Below are positions 20,652 through 34,015 of a stretch of DNA of 64,000 nt, in pieces (position 1 is the first letter of the stretch; every line of letters begins with the position of its first letter). The DNA lies in assembly GCF_900230255.1 (NCBI RefSeq), contig NZ_OCNJ01000001.1:124001-188000 (forward strand), given 5' to 3'. Origin of the DNA: Caenispirillum bisanense. GTDB taxonomy: Bacteria; Pseudomonadota; Alphaproteobacteria; Rhodospirillales; Rhodospirillaceae. A program made the position numbers and the translations under genes. Under the pieces are notes generated by a model, which saw only the letters and a list, made by a program, of their open reading frames with translations, made no database searches and was not told the DNA's origin.

Positions 20652-22049
20652 TCAGAGAAGGAAGATGGTCGCCAACCCGAGGAAGGCGAGGAATCCTATC
20701 ACATCCGTCACCGTGGTGAGAAACACCGCAGAGGCGACCGCCGGGTCGATTTTCAACCGCTCCAGGCCGAGCGGGATGGCGATGCCCGACAGGGCGGCGA
20801 TGACCAGGTTGATGACCATGGCCATGGCGATGACGGCGCCGATCATGGGCTGGTCGAACCACGCCCAGGCGATGGCGCCGGTCAACACCGCGAAGGCGAT
20901 GCCGTTGGCCGCGCCCACCGCCAGTTCCTTGCCGACCACGCGCATGGCATTGGACGCCGTCAGTTCCTTCATGGCGAGGCCGCGCACGGCGATGGTCAGC
21001 GTCTGGGTGCCGGCGTTGCCGCCCATGCTGGCGACGATGGGCATGAGCACGGCCAGCGCCACGATCTGCTCCAGGCTGCTCTCGAACAGGCCGATCACCA
21101 GCGACGCCAGGATCGCCGTGCCTAGGTTGACGAACAGCCAGGTGAAGCGGCTCTTGATGGTCTCCCACGTCGAGACGTAGATGGAGCTTTCCGACAGACC
21201 GGCGAGGCGCAGGATGTCGTCCTCCGCCTCCTCGTCGATGACGTCGACGATGTCGTCGATGGTGATGCGTCCGACCAGCCGGCCGGAGGCGTCGACTACC
21301 GGCGCCGACAACAGGTCCTTGCGGCGGAACAGGAAGGCGACGTCCTCCTGGTCCATGTCCACCTTCATGATGTCGAGTTCGGTCGACATGATGTCGCGCA
21401 GGCGCACCGGCCGCTTGGCGCGCAGCAGGCGGTTGAGCCGCACGATGCCGACCGGCCGGTGGCGCGGGTCGACCACGAAGAGGACGTAGAAGTCCTCCGG
21501 CAGCACGGCGTTGGAGCGCAGGTAGTCGATGGCCTCGCCGACCGTCCAATAGTCGGGCACGGCGGCCAGCTCGCGCTGCATGAGGCGGCCGGCGGTGTAT
21601 TCGGGGTAGTTGAGGCCCTGCTCGACGATGGTGCGGGTTTCGAGCGGCAGGCGGGCGAGCACGTGGGCCTGCTCGGCCTCGTCCATGCGGTCGAGGATGT
21701 AGACGGCGTCGTCGGAATCCAGTTCCTCGATCAGCGCGGCGAAGTCGGCGAAGCCGTAGCGCTCGATGATCTCGTCGCGGATGTCGTCGGGCAGCTCGGG
21801 CAGGATTTCCGGGTTGAAGTCCGGCCGCAGCAGGTCGATGAGCCGCGAGCGATGGTCGCCGTGCAGGCTTTCGATGAGATCGGCGGTGTCGGCGTAATGC
21901 AGCGGCACGACGAGTTCGCGCACGATCTCGTCCCGCTCTTCCTCCAGGGCCTGATCGATCTCGGCGACGAAATCCGGATCCAGCCCGAAGATTTCCTCCG
22001 GCAGGCCGGTCTCTTCGCGAGGCAGGCTGCGAACCCGAGTTTCCGCCAC
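20652..22049 (-). CDS. mgtE: MgtE magnesium transporter
   Basis: This 465-aa protein has the MgtE layout: a helical N-domain (about 25-135), a CBS pair (RLRDIMSTELDIMKV, then LLSAPVVDASGRLVGRITIDD) and five C-terminal membrane helices with the pore motif GGNAGTQTLTIAVRG. It is a Mg2+-gated Mg2+ channel of the inner membrane. I prefer the GTG at 22049 (VAETRVRS) because GGGGGAC lies 5 nt upstream, rather than the ATG at 22130, which adds 27 residues of unrelated low-complexity sequence. No M-box-like leader is evident. Confidence 0.9.
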   Translation of the reverse strand: MAETRVRSLPREETGLPEEIFGLDPDFVAEIDQALEEERDEIVRELVVPLHYADTADLIESLHGDHRSRLIDLLRPDFNPEILPELPDDIRDEIIERYGFADFAALIEELDSDDAVYILDRMDEAEQAHVLARLPLETRTIVEQGLNYPEYTAGRLMQRELAAVPDYWTVGEAIDYLRSNAVLPEDFYVLFVVDPRHRPVGIVRLNRLLRAKRPVRLRDIMSTELDIMKVDMDQEDVAFLFRRKDLLSAPVVDASGRLVGRITIDDIVDVIDEEAEDDILRLAGLSESSIYVSTWETIKSRFTWLFVNLGTAILASLVIGLFESSLEQIVALAVLMPIVASMGGNAGTQTLTIAVRGLAMKELTASNAMRVVGKELAVGAANGIAFAVLTGAIAWAWFDQPMIGAVIAMAMVINLVIAALSGIAIPLGLERLKIDPAVASAVFLTTVTDVIGFLAFLGLATIFLL

Positions 22050-22212
22050 GGACGTCCCCCAACTGTTGCGAGGTTCATGCCCCCGGGGCGCCTGCAGGGC
22101 GGGAGCCGGACCGCGCCTCGCGCCGTCCATCCCTCCCGTCGTGCACGCACTCCGGCACGCCGGTTCCGGTTAAAGCACTTCGGCGGCGGTTTTACCACCC
22201 CCCGAAACGCCG

Positions 22213-22244
22213 ACCGGGGCCATCGCTTTCGCGAAGGCCCCGGT
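22213..22244 (-). terminator. Hairpin terminator downstream of tRNA-Leu
   Basis: The arms ACCGGGGCC (22213-22221) and GGCCCCGGT (22236-22244) are perfectly complementary, with a 14-nt loop. They lie 5 nt after the 3' CCA of the tRNA, reading on the minus strand. Only a short T-run follows. Confidence 0.6.
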
Positions 22245-22249
22245 TGGGA

Positions 22250-22336
22250 TGGTGCGGTCGAGAAGACTCGAACTTCCACGGCCTTTCGGCCACAGCGACC
22301 TCAACGCTGCGCGTCTACCAATTCCGCCACGACCGC
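22250..22336 (-). tRNA. tRNA-Leu (anticodon GAG)
   Basis: This 87-nt class II tRNA is on the minus strand. The acceptor stem GCGGTCG/CGACCGC is perfect, the anticodon stem CAGCG/CGCTG encloses the loop TTGAGGT (anticodon GAG, reading CUC/CUU), a long variable arm has a GGCC-GAAA-GGCC hairpin, and the T-loop is TTCGAGT. The discriminator A and a chromosomally encoded CCA end the gene. Confidence 0.96.
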
Positions 22337-22460
22337 ATCTGGTAGACCCAGGCTCGGCTGCCGTCGACTTGCGTCTTTGGCCTCCTCGCCGTGTGGGAAG
22401 CGTGACTTACCAGACGGTTCCGGCTAAATCAAGGACATGTTTTCAGACAGGGACAAAAAA

Positions 22461-23117
22461 ATGCCGAACCCCGAATGGCGCATCAGCGACGCCCCCGTCG
22501 ACTACCCCGAGGCGCTGGCCGTCATGGAGGAGCGTGTGCGCGCCATCCGCGACGAGGCGGCGCCCGAACTGGTGTGGCTGCTCGAACATCCGCCGCTCTA
22601 TACCGCCGGCACCAGCGCGACCGCATCGGACCTGCTGACCCCCGACCGCTTTCCCGTCTACCAGACCGGCCGCGGCGGCCAGTACACCTACCACGGCCCC
22701 GGCCAGCGGGTCGGCTACGTCATGCTCGACCTGAAGCAGCGCGGCGCCGACGTGCGCTGCTTCGTCCACGACCTGGAGGAATGGATCATCCGCACGCTGG
22801 CCCAGTTCACCGTCAAGGGCGAGCGGCGCGACGGCCGCGTCGGCATCTGGGTAGACCGCGGCCACGGGCGGGAGGACAAGATCGCCGCCATCGGCGTGCG
22901 GGTGCGGCGCTGGGTGACCTTCCATGGAATCGCGCTCAACGTGGAGCCGGACCTGTCCCATTTTCAGGGAATCGTGCCCTGCGGCATCCGCGATCACGGC
23001 GTCACGTCGCTGTGGGACCTCGGCATCACGGCCACCATGGACGAGGTCGACATGGCCCTGAAAGCGGCCTTCTCCGAGGTGTTCGAGGCCACCCGCGTGC
23101 GCGCCTGCGATACCTAA
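22461..23117 (+). CDS. lipB: Octanoyl-[ACP]:protein N-octanoyltransferase LipB
   Basis: This 218-aa protein has LipB motifs [12 protein letters not shown] and the catalytic pair K140 (EDKIAAIGV) and C174 (GIVPCGI), with the same 34-residue spacing as E. coli K135/C169. It transfers octanoate from ACP to lipoyl domains, the first step of lipoate synthesis. I prefer the ATG at 22461, which has AGGGA 7 nt upstream, over the ATG at 22437, whose AAGGA is only one base away. The gene is monocistronic, next to and divergent from tRNA-Leu. Confidence 0.93.
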   Translation: MPNPEWRISDAPVDYPEALAVMEERVRAIRDEAAPELVWLLEHPPLYTAGTSATASDLLTPDRFPVYQTGRGGQYTYHGPGQRVGYVMLDLKQRGADVRCFVHDLEEWIIRTLAQFTVKGERRDGRVGIWVDRGHGREDKIAAIGVRVRRWVTFHGIALNVEPDLSHFQGIVPCGIRDHGVTSLWDLGITATMDEVDMALKAAFSEVFEATRVRACDT

Positions 23118-23294
23118 GACGGATTTGTCAGCAAGGCCCTCTTGCCAGCGAGCGCGGACCGGCCCATCTTGGGGCACGAAATTGCTTAGGGTCTACCGAC
23201 CGACGCGGCACGTCCGACCGTGGTCGTCTCCCGAGTGACTTCCGGCCGTACGCAATCCGGCGTGCGGCAAAACAGCCAGAAGGGAGAACCGATC

Positions 23295-23504
23295 ATGGCT
23301 ACCGGTACCGTCAAGTGGTTCAATGGCACCAAGGGCTACGGCTTCATTCAGCCGGAAGAGGGCGGCGCGGACGTGTTCGTGCACATCTCGGCCGTCGAGC
23401 GTTCGGGCATGTCGACCCTGAATGAAGGCCAGCGCGTGTCCTACGAGCTGCAGAACGACCCGCGCAAGGGTAAGACCGCCGCGGTGAACCTGAAGGCCCT
23501 CTAA
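23295..23504 (+). CDS. Cold-shock (CspA-family) RNA-binding protein
   Basis: This 69-aa single cold-shock domain has the RNP1-like KGYGFIQ and RNP2-like DVFVHIS motifs. The protein is an RNA chaperone. The start is the ATG at 23295, preceded by AAGGGAGAA. The 177-bp gap upstream leaves room for a long 5' leader, as cold-shock genes often have, but I could not identify a specific thermosensor fold. A strong terminator follows directly. Which csp paralogue this is cannot be told. Confidence 0.92.
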   Translation: MATGTVKWFNGTKGYGFIQPEEGGADVFVHISAVERSGMSTLNEGQRVSYELQNDPRKGKTAAVNLKAL

Positions 23505-23519
23505 GGCGCCTTCGACGGC

Positions 23520-23549
23520 AAGGGCGGCTTCGGCCGCCCTTCGCTTTTT
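23520..23549 (+). terminator. Rho-independent terminator of the cold-shock gene
   Basis: A perfect 9-bp stem AAGGGCGGC / GCCGCCCTT with a TTCG tetraloop is followed by CGCTTTTT, 15 nt after the stop codon. It is the clearest intrinsic terminator in the window. Confidence 0.92.
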
Positions 23550-23624
23550 CAGCGATTCGCGTATCAATCTGCACGCCCGCCGGACGATGGCTTCCCGCCG
23601 TGTCCGGCCACAGGAGTTTGTGCC

Positions 23625-23852
23625 ATGGCGAAAAAGAAATCGAAACAGCCCGAAGCCGAGTTCGTGCTGTTCGACGTCTTCTATGAAGACGGCTTCCGCA
23701 CGTCCAACCGCCGCGTCCCGTCGGAGATCCTCGGCGGCCTCGACGGCGACGAGCCGGCCCGCGCGGTGATCGAGGAGCAGGACAAGGAAATCCAGCGCAT
23801 GTCGGGCAAGTCCCGCGGCGCCATCAAGTCCATCGCCCGCTCGGGGAAATGA
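23625..23852 (+). CDS. Small conserved hypothetical protein (75 aa)
   Basis: This protein has a Lys-rich N-terminus (MAKKKSKQPE), then EFVLFDVFYEDGFRTSNRRVP, and a charged C-terminus. AGGAG lies 9 nt before the ATG. Its codon use (G/C third positions) matches its neighbours, so it is probably real. No enzyme motif, signal peptide or membrane segment is visible. I do not know its function; the basic, charged composition would allow nucleic acid or protein binding. Confidence 0.7.
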   Translation: MAKKKSKQPEAEFVLFDVFYEDGFRTSNRRVPSEILGGLDGDEPARAVIEEQDKEIQRMSGKSRGAIKSIARSGK

Positions 23853-23976
23853 CCGGCCGGCCGGGCGGCGGCCGGGCGTGACAACTTTCTCTGTCTTGCC
23901 AATACGGTGTCATGCCGGGCATCCACGGCTCCCCGGTCGGAAGCCGTGGCGGCCGCCGCCATGATCAAGTCCATCC

Positions 23977-24004
23977 ATGACAATGTCCCCTGTTCCATTA
24001 TAAT
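23977..24004 (+). promoter_or_regulatory. Candidate sigma-70 promoter of the mrp operon
   Basis: ATGACA (23977-23982), a 16-nt spacer and a perfect TATAAT (23999-24004) form the best promoter match in the region. It would give a leader of about 160 nt before the GTG of mrpA, containing the inverted repeats at 24091-24125. Confidence 0.5.
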
Positions 24005-24090
24005 TTCGGCATGCTCGGTCGCCGGGCCGGGCATCGAAGGTCAGCGGGCGGGGGCCGTGGGGGCGTAGCGCCGTCCCCACAAATGAACTC

Positions 24091-24125
24091 TTCATGAATG
24101 ACGCCGTCATGAACCATTCATGACG
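24091..24125. promoter_or_regulatory. Triple TCATGA inverted-repeat element in the mrp leader
   Basis: CGTCATGAA (24105-24113) and TTCATGACG (24117-24125) are perfect inverted 9-mers with a 3-nt spacer. A further TTCATGA (24091-24097) pairs with the first arm. It could be an operator downstream of the promoter, or an mRNA hairpin 45 nt before the start codon. Confidence 0.4.
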
Positions 24126-24170
24126 GGCGCCCACCTCGTCCCGGAGACCCCAAGGCACGAGAGGTGAGGC

Positions 24171-26897
<2,727 letters not shown>

Positions 26898-26901
26898 GGC
26901 C

Positions 26902-27251
26902 GTGGACGTCCTGTTCGCCCTGCTCGCCGGACTGCTGACGGCCGCCGCCGTGTGGCTGCTGCTCGACCGCTCGCTTGTGCGCGTGCTGTTCGGGCTGGCG
27001 CTGCTCGGCAATGCCGCCAACCTGGCGATCTTCGCCGCCGGGCGCCTGACCGCCGGCAAGCCGCCGCTGGTGCCCGAGGGCATGACGGCGCCGGTGGGCG
27101 AGGTCGCCAACGCCCTGCCGCAGGCGCTGATCCTGACCGCCATCGTCATCAGCTTCGGCCTGTTCGCTTTCGCGCTGGCGCTGGTTCATCGCGCCCATAA
27201 GGACCTGGGGACCGCCGACGTCGACGCCCTGGCCGAGGCGGAGGGCAAGCG

Positions 27252-27255
<4 letters not shown>
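26902..27255 (+). CDS. mrpC: Mrp antiporter subunit C (NuoK-like)
   Basis: This 117-aa protein has three hydrophobic helices with the conserved LFGLALLGNAANLAIF and LPQALILTAIVISFG motifs of MrpC/NuoK. It starts at a GTG 4 nt after the mrpA stop, and its end overlaps mrpD by 4 nt. It is a core ion-path subunit of the Mrp complex. Confidence 0.93.
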
Positions 27256-28759
<1,504 letters not shown>

Positions 28760-28763
<4 letters not shown>

Positions 28764-29233
28764 TCCTGTTCATGCTCAACCTCTGCCTCGCCGTCGGCTG
28801 GGGCTTCCTGTGGAGCGACTTCAGCCTGGTGAACCTCGCCGCCGGCTTCGTCGCCGGCTACCTCGCCCTGCTGGCGAGCCGGCCGCTCTATGGCGGCGGG
28901 CGGTACTTCGGAGCGGTGTGGCGGGCGCTGGCGCTGGCCGGCTACTTCCTGTTCGACCTCGCGCGCTCCAGCATCAAGGTGGCGTGGGACGTGCTGACGC
29001 CGCGCCACCTGAGCCGGCCGGGCATCGTCGGCGTGCCGCTCGACGCCCGCAGCGACGGCGAGATTCTCATGACCGCCAACCTCATCTCCCTGACGCCGGG
29101 CACCCTCAGCCTCGACGTCTCCGCCGACCGGCGGACGCTGTGGGTGCACGCCATGTTCATCGACGACCCCGACATGCTCCGCCGCGACCTCAAGGACGGC
29201 ATGGAGCGCCGGGTGCTGGAGGCCATGCGATGA
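28760..29233 (+). CDS. mrpE: Mrp antiporter subunit E
   Basis: This 157-aa protein has N-terminal hydrophobic helices and a cytoplasmic C-domain with LMTANLISLTPGTLSLD, the MrpE/MnhE signature. It starts at a GTG within the mrpD stop (GTGA overlap). It is needed for assembly or activity of the complex. Its end overlaps mrpF by 4 nt. Confidence 0.92.
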
Positions 29234-29535
29234 TCACCACCCTCGCCACCGCCGCCGGGCTCAGCCCCGTGGTCACCGTCGCCGCGACGCTGTGCGCGCT
29301 GATGCTGGCGGCGGCCTTCCTGCTCACCCTGTGGCGCATCGCCCGCGGGCCGAGCCTGCCCGACCGCGTCGTCGGCCTCGACCTCGTGGCGCTGCTGGCG
29401 GTCTGCGTCATTGGCCTCTTGACCCTGGTCCACCGCGAGGCGTCGTTCCTCGATGCCGCGCTGGCGCTGGCGCTGGTCGCCTTCCTCGGCACCATCGCCT
29501 TCGCCCGCTACGCCGAGCAGCGGGGGCGGCCATGA
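29230..29535 (+). CDS. mrpF: Mrp antiporter subunit F
   Basis: This 101-aa protein has three helices with the MrpF motif RGPSLPDRVVGLDL between the first two. It starts at an ATG overlapping the mrpE stop (ATGA at 29230-29233) and overlaps mrpG in the same way at 29532-29535. A longer plus-strand open frame covers the same bases but is only its upstream extension into mrpE. Confidence 0.92.
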   Translation: MITTLATAAGLSPVVTVAATLCALMLAAAFLLTLWRIARGPSLPDRVVGLDLVALLAVCVIGLLTLVHREASFLDAALALALVAFLGTIAFARYAEQRGRP

Positions 29536-29921
29536 TCGCCGACCTGATCGTCGCCGCCCTGCTGCTGGCCGGCGGCTTCTTCGCCCTGGTGGCGGCGCTC
29601 GGCGTCGTGCGCCTGCCCGACGTGTTCATCCGCATGCACGCCTCCACCAAGGCCGGCACGCTGGGCGGCGGCCTCATCCTGGCCGCCGTCGCCGTCAGCC
29701 AGTGGGAGGCGGGGGTGACGACGCGCGTCGTGCTCATCATCGCCTTCCTGCTGGTCACCGCCCCCATCGCCGCCCACCTCATCGGCCGCGCCGCCTATCG
29801 CATCGGGGTGCCCTTGTGGCACAACACCGTGGTGGACGAATGGCAGCACGACCGCCCCGCCGCGCCCGAGGAGCCGCCCGCACGCGCTCCCGCGGCGCCC
29901 CCCTATGGCCCGCACACCTGA
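29532..29921 (+). CDS. mrpG: Mrp antiporter subunit G
   Basis: This 129-aa protein has three helices and the MrpG hallmark VVRLPDVFIRMHASTKAGTLG. It ends in a Pro/Ala-rich cytoplasmic tail (PAAPEEPPARAPAAPP), which is longer than usual. It is the last antiporter subunit and lies 8 nt before the response regulator gene, so the two-component system is probably in the same transcript. Confidence 0.92.
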   Translation: MIADLIVAALLLAGGFFALVAALGVVRLPDVFIRMHASTKAGTLGGGLILAAVAVSQWEAGVTTRVVLIIAFLLVTAPIAAHLIGRAAYRIGVPLWHNTVVDEWQHDRPAAPEEPPARAPAAPPYGPHT

Positions 29922-29929
29922 GGACCGCC

Positions 29930-30595
<666 letters not shown>

Positions 30596-30616
30596 CGCCG
30601 GAGGCTCCGCCCCGCC

Positions 30617-31999
30617 ATGCCGCCGCCGCGCCTGTCGCTGACCCACCGCCTGATCGCCGCCGCCGTGCTGGTGGTGGTGATCGGCTGCGCGCTGGGGGCG
30701 GTGGCGCTCGACCACGCCTTCCGCGAGGCGCAGGCGCACCGCCTGACCGGCAAGCTGGACCTGGCGGCGCGGGTGGTGGCGGCGGCGGTGGTGGTCGGCC
30801 CCGACGGCGAGCCGCGGCTCGAGGGACCGGGCCTGCGCGAGACCGACAACGGCACCTGGTACTGGCAGGTCGCCTTTGCCGACGGCACCACCCTGCGCTC
30901 GGCCACCCTGCGCGGGGCGGTGTTGCCGCAGGAGGATCTGTCCTACCTGGCGCCGGGCGCGGTCGCCGTCGCCGGCTACGACGACGGGCCGGGCGGCGAG
31001 GAGGTGGTGACGGCGGAAACCCGCGTCGTACTGCCCGACGGCACCACGGCGCAGGTCAAGGTCGCCCTGGCCGACCGCGAGATGCGGGCGGCGCTGGCGC
31101 GGTTCCGCTCCATCCTCGTCACCATCATGGTGCTGCTGACGGTGGGGCTCGCCGCCGCCATCGCCGCCCAGGTGCGCTGGGGTCTCGCGCCGGTGCGCCG
31201 GGTGCTCGCCGACCTGCGCAAGGTGGGGGAAGGCGAGGGCACCCGCCTGAACGAGGACGTGCCGCGCGAGCTGCTGCCGCTGGTCGGCGCCTTCAACGAT
31301 GTGCTCGACGCCAACCGCCGCACGGTGGAGCGCTCGCGCGGGCTCGCCGGCAACCTCGCCCATGCCCTGAAGACCGAGATCGCCGTCCTGCGCAGCGAGG
31401 TGTCCCGCCAGGAACCGCAAGGCCGCAAGGTGGTGGAGCGCCGCCTCGCCACCATGACCGACCTGGTGGAGCGCCACCTGGGCCGCGGCGGGCTGGCCGG
31501 CGTCACCGGCAGCGGCGCGTCGCGCACCGACACCCTGGCGGCGCTGGGCGAAATCTGCACCATGCTCGACAAGGTCTACGGCCCGCAGGGGCGCGACATC
31601 GCCCTGGAGGCGGGCGGCGGCGTGCCCGACTTCCGCGGCGACCGCGACGACTTCGTGGAGATGGTGGGCAATCTGGTGGAGAACGCCTGCAAGCACGCCC
31701 GCAGCGCGGTGCGGGTGAGCGCGGCGGGGCAGGGCGACCGCCTGCTGGTGCGGGTGGAAGACGACGGCCCCGGCCTGCCCGCCGAGCGCCGGGCGGAGGC
31801 GCTGAAGCGCGGCACGCGGCTCGACGAGCAGGTGCCGGGCAGCGGCCTCGGCCTCGCCATCGTCGCCGATCTGGTGGACGACTACGGCGGCACCGTCACC
31901 CTCGGCGATTCCGACCTGGGCGGCCTGGCGGCGGAACTGCTGCTGCCGGCCATGCCGCCGCTGCCGCGGGTGCATGCGCCGCCGGGCGAGGTGGCCTGA
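30617..31999 (+). CDS. Sensor histidine kinase (PhoQ/QseC-like layout)
   Basis: This 460-aa protein has a membrane helix at about 12-32, a periplasmic sensor domain (about 35-165, with many Asp/Glu: DGPGGEEVV), a second helix (about 167-190), a linker, phospho-acceptor H249 in NLAHALKTEIAVL and an ATPase domain ending SGLGLAIVADLVDDYGG. The family usually has ALKTP after the His; here Pro is replaced by Glu. It is the partner of the preceding OmpR-type regulator. An acidic periplasmic domain could sense cations or pH, but this is inference. Confidence 0.9.
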   Translation: MPPPRLSLTHRLIAAAVLVVVIGCALGAVALDHAFREAQAHRLTGKLDLAARVVAAAVVVGPDGEPRLEGPGLRETDNGTWYWQVAFADGTTLRSATLRGAVLPQEDLSYLAPGAVAVAGYDDGPGGEEVVTAETRVVLPDGTTAQVKVALADREMRAALARFRSILVTIMVLLTVGLAAAIAAQVRWGLAPVRRVLADLRKVGEGEGTRLNEDVPRELLPLVGAFNDVLDANRRTVERSRGLAGNLAHALKTEIAVLRSEVSRQEPQGRKVVERRLATMTDLVERHLGRGGLAGVTGSGASRTDTLAALGEICTMLDKVYGPQGRDIALEAGGGVPDFRGDRDDFVEMVGNLVENACKHARSAVRVSAAGQGDRLLVRVEDDGPGLPAERRAEALKRGTRLDEQVPGSGLGLAIVADLVDDYGGTVTLGDSDLGGLAAELLLPAMPPLPRVHAPPGEVA

Positions 32000-32009
32000 C
32001 CGGCAGGGG

Positions 32010-33593
32010 TCAGGCCGGCGCCGCTGCTGCCGCCGCCGTCGCCGTCTCGTCGGTCACCACCTGCCAGCGGCCGCGGCCGGCGCGCTTGGCGTCGTACATG
32101 GCCTGATCGGCGAGGGCCAGCAGGTGGTCGAGCCCCGCCTTGTCGTCCGGCCGGCAGACCGTGAGCCCGACCGAGCAGCCGATTTCCACCCGTGCGCCGG
32201 ACTCCAGGGTGAACGGCAGTTCCATGCAGCGCACGATGCGCTCGGCGATCTCCGCCGCCTGGGTGTCGGTCTGGATGGAGCAGAGCACCACGAACTCGTC
32301 GCCGCCGACGCGCGAGACCACGTCGCTGTCGCGCACCGCCTGGGTCATGCGGCTGGCCGCCTCGCGCAGGACGCCGTCGCCGGCGTCGTGGCCGTAGGTG
32401 TCGTTCACCGGCTTGAAGCGGTCGAGGTCGATGACCATGGCCGCCACCAGCTGGTGCTGCTCGCGCGCCGTCTCGATGATGCGGCGGGCGCGGGCGGCGA
32501 AGGACAGGCGGTTGGGCAGGCCGGTCAGCATGTCGTGGTGGGCGAGGTGGCTGATGCGGGCGTGCATCTTGCCGATGGAGCGCGCCACGGCACCGATCTC
32601 GTCGCGCCGCCGCATGGGCAGGCCGGCGGCCTCGGCCTCCTTGCCCTCGGCGAGGCCGACGACGGCGCGCCGCAGGTCGAGCAGCGGGCGGACGATGAGC
32701 ACCTGCAGGGTCACGGCGATGAGGCCGACGATGGCGACGCTGGCGGTGACGGCGACGCCCCAGGCGGTGGCCAGTGTCTCGCGCGCCGCGGTCATGACGT
32801 CGCGCGGCAGGCGGGCCGACAGGGCGAGCAGGGGGCGGCCCTGGATGTCGCGCAGCGCCACCTCGGCGTCCAGGAAGGCGTGGTCGCGGGCCGTCACCGT
32901 GGTGTCGTCGCGCGGGGCGCTGCGCACGTTGCCGGGGCCGGTCTCGGGCGGTAGGACCTGCGTGCCGAGGTCGAGGCGCAGCCGCCCCGCCAGACGGGCG
33001 ATGCGGGCGGCGTCGACCCGCCGGGCCATCAGGATGGCGCCGTTGGGCGTCTCCTCCTCCTGGGTGTCGGTGACCGGGCGGGCGGCCACCTGCAGCACCT
33101 CGTCGCCCCAGCGCCACAGGCCCATGACGCGGCTGCCGGTGCCGGGCAGGGCGACCAGCGCCGGGTCGGGGATCTGGCTGCCGGGCATGAAGCCCTGCGC
33201 CGCGGCGAGGCCCTCGCGGCTGTCGTCGAGCAGACCGCTCCAGATGACGCGGCCGTCCTCGTCGACGAAGACCAGCAGGTCGATGCCGAGCACGTCCAGC
33301 GCGCTCGGCTGCAGGTTGGCGGCGACGTAGTCGTCGCTCCAGTCCTGCAGGAAGGCGAAGCTGTCGTCCCAGGCCGCCCAGTCGTAGGCGAGCCGGTCGA
33401 GCGCCTCCAGCTCGGCCCGCACCGCCTCGCGGATGCGGTCGCCGGCGACGCGCGCCTCGTGGCGCTCGATCTCGGCGAAAGTGGGCTCGACCACGCGCTC
33501 CAGCACCGACCCGAGGCTGGCGACCAGTGCCAGCAGGCCGGCGAGGACGATGAGGGCGGCACGCGCCTGTATACTGACGACGAGACGTTTCAA
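32010..33593 (-). CDS. Diguanylate cyclase with CHASE4-type periplasmic sensor
   Basis: This 527-aa protein has an N-terminal membrane helix (about 10-30), a periplasmic CHASE4-like domain (WAAWDDSFAFLQDWSDDYV and following, about 40-235), a second helix, a HAMP linker and a GGDEF domain. The catalytic GGDEF is at 430-434, with a product-inhibition I-site RxxD (RDSD) exactly five residues before it. It should synthesise cyclic di-GMP from two GTP. The start is a TTG at 33593 with GGGAAC upstream; no ATG fits better. It is divergent from a second cyclase gene. Confidence 0.9.
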   Translation of the reverse strand: MKRLVVSIQARAALIVLAGLLALVASLGSVLERVVEPTFAEIERHEARVAGDRIREAVRAELEALDRLAYDWAAWDDSFAFLQDWSDDYVAANLQPSALDVLGIDLLVFVDEDGRVIWSGLLDDSREGLAAAQGFMPGSQIPDPALVALPGTGSRVMGLWRWGDEVLQVAARPVTDTQEEETPNGAILMARRVDAARIARLAGRLRLDLGTQVLPPETGPGNVRSAPRDDTTVTARDHAFLDAEVALRDIQGRPLLALSARLPRDVMTAARETLATAWGVAVTASVAIVGLIAVTLQVLIVRPLLDLRRAVVGLAEGKEAEAAGLPMRRRDEIGAVARSIGKMHARISHLAHHDMLTGLPNRLSFAARARRIIETAREQHQLVAAMVIDLDRFKPVNDTYGHDAGDGVLREAASRMTQAVRDSDVVSRVGGDEFVVLCSIQTDTQAAEIAERIVRCMELPFTLESGARVEIGCSVGLTVCRPDDKAGLDHLLALADQAMYDAKRAGRGRWQVVTDETATAAAAAAPA

Positions 33594-34015
33594 GATGGTT
33601 CCCGGCCCCGGTTGTTCCGAGTCGCCTGCCGTGCGGCGGCGGCGTCCGGCATTTTTGTTTCAAGGGCTAAGACTACGTCGAAAGCATGGGAAAAGTTCAC
33701 CGCAATATCGGATACGACGGAGTATGCCTTGGTCTATCCAGGCTTTGGCCGTACGGCGGAAGCCGGAAGACATCGCCCGGCCACAACTGCGGCTGGCGCG
33801 GGCTCGGCCTGCTGCCCACCTTGACGAACGTTAGTGTGTCTCTGGCCGAAAGCCCGAGCCAAATAGGTAGAAGGTCATACAAGGGGGCCTTTTTTCTATC
33901 CGGTCGAATAGCCGGGTGCTAAGGTGGCCCCGCCGCGATACCCGTATCGGGCCGATCATTTCCCTACTGTCGCTCCCGCCGTTCCGGATGCGCCCCGGGC
34001 GGCCGTCGTGGATGG
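33594..34015. other. 422-bp intergenic region between two divergent cyclase genes
   Basis: The middle of this stretch (about 33650-33920) is clearly less GC-rich than the rest of the window and has no codon bias in any frame. Short open frames in it (for example 33686-33922) have no family features. Visible signals are a TTGACG box (33821-33826), a run of six or seven T after AAGGGGGCC (33880-33897) and a palindrome CGATAC-CC-GTATCG (33936-33949). I recognise no known riboswitch or small RNA. Confidence 0.5.

Larger units (their letters stand above)
23853..24170. promoter_or_regulatory. Upstream region of the mrp operon
   Basis: This 318-bp gene-free stretch is AT-richer in two places, 23960-24010 and 24080-24125. 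It carries the promoter and inverted repeats annotated separately, plus a GTCATGCCGGGCAT fragment at 23909-23922 that resembles the intergenic palindromes elsewhere in the window. Confidence 0.55.

Noticed and set aside
22050-22212. Possible Mg2+-sensing riboswitch before mgtE
   Set aside because: The stretch is short, has the tRNA terminator at its far end and shows no M-box-like helices that I could trace.
23118-23294. RNA thermosensor in the leader of the cold-shock gene
   Set aside because: The long gap is suggestive, but I found no specific alternative hairpins around the ribosome site that I can support.
33686-33922. 78-codon open frame in the spacer between the two cyclase genes
   Set aside because: No ribosome site, no GC3 codon bias and no recognisable motif.
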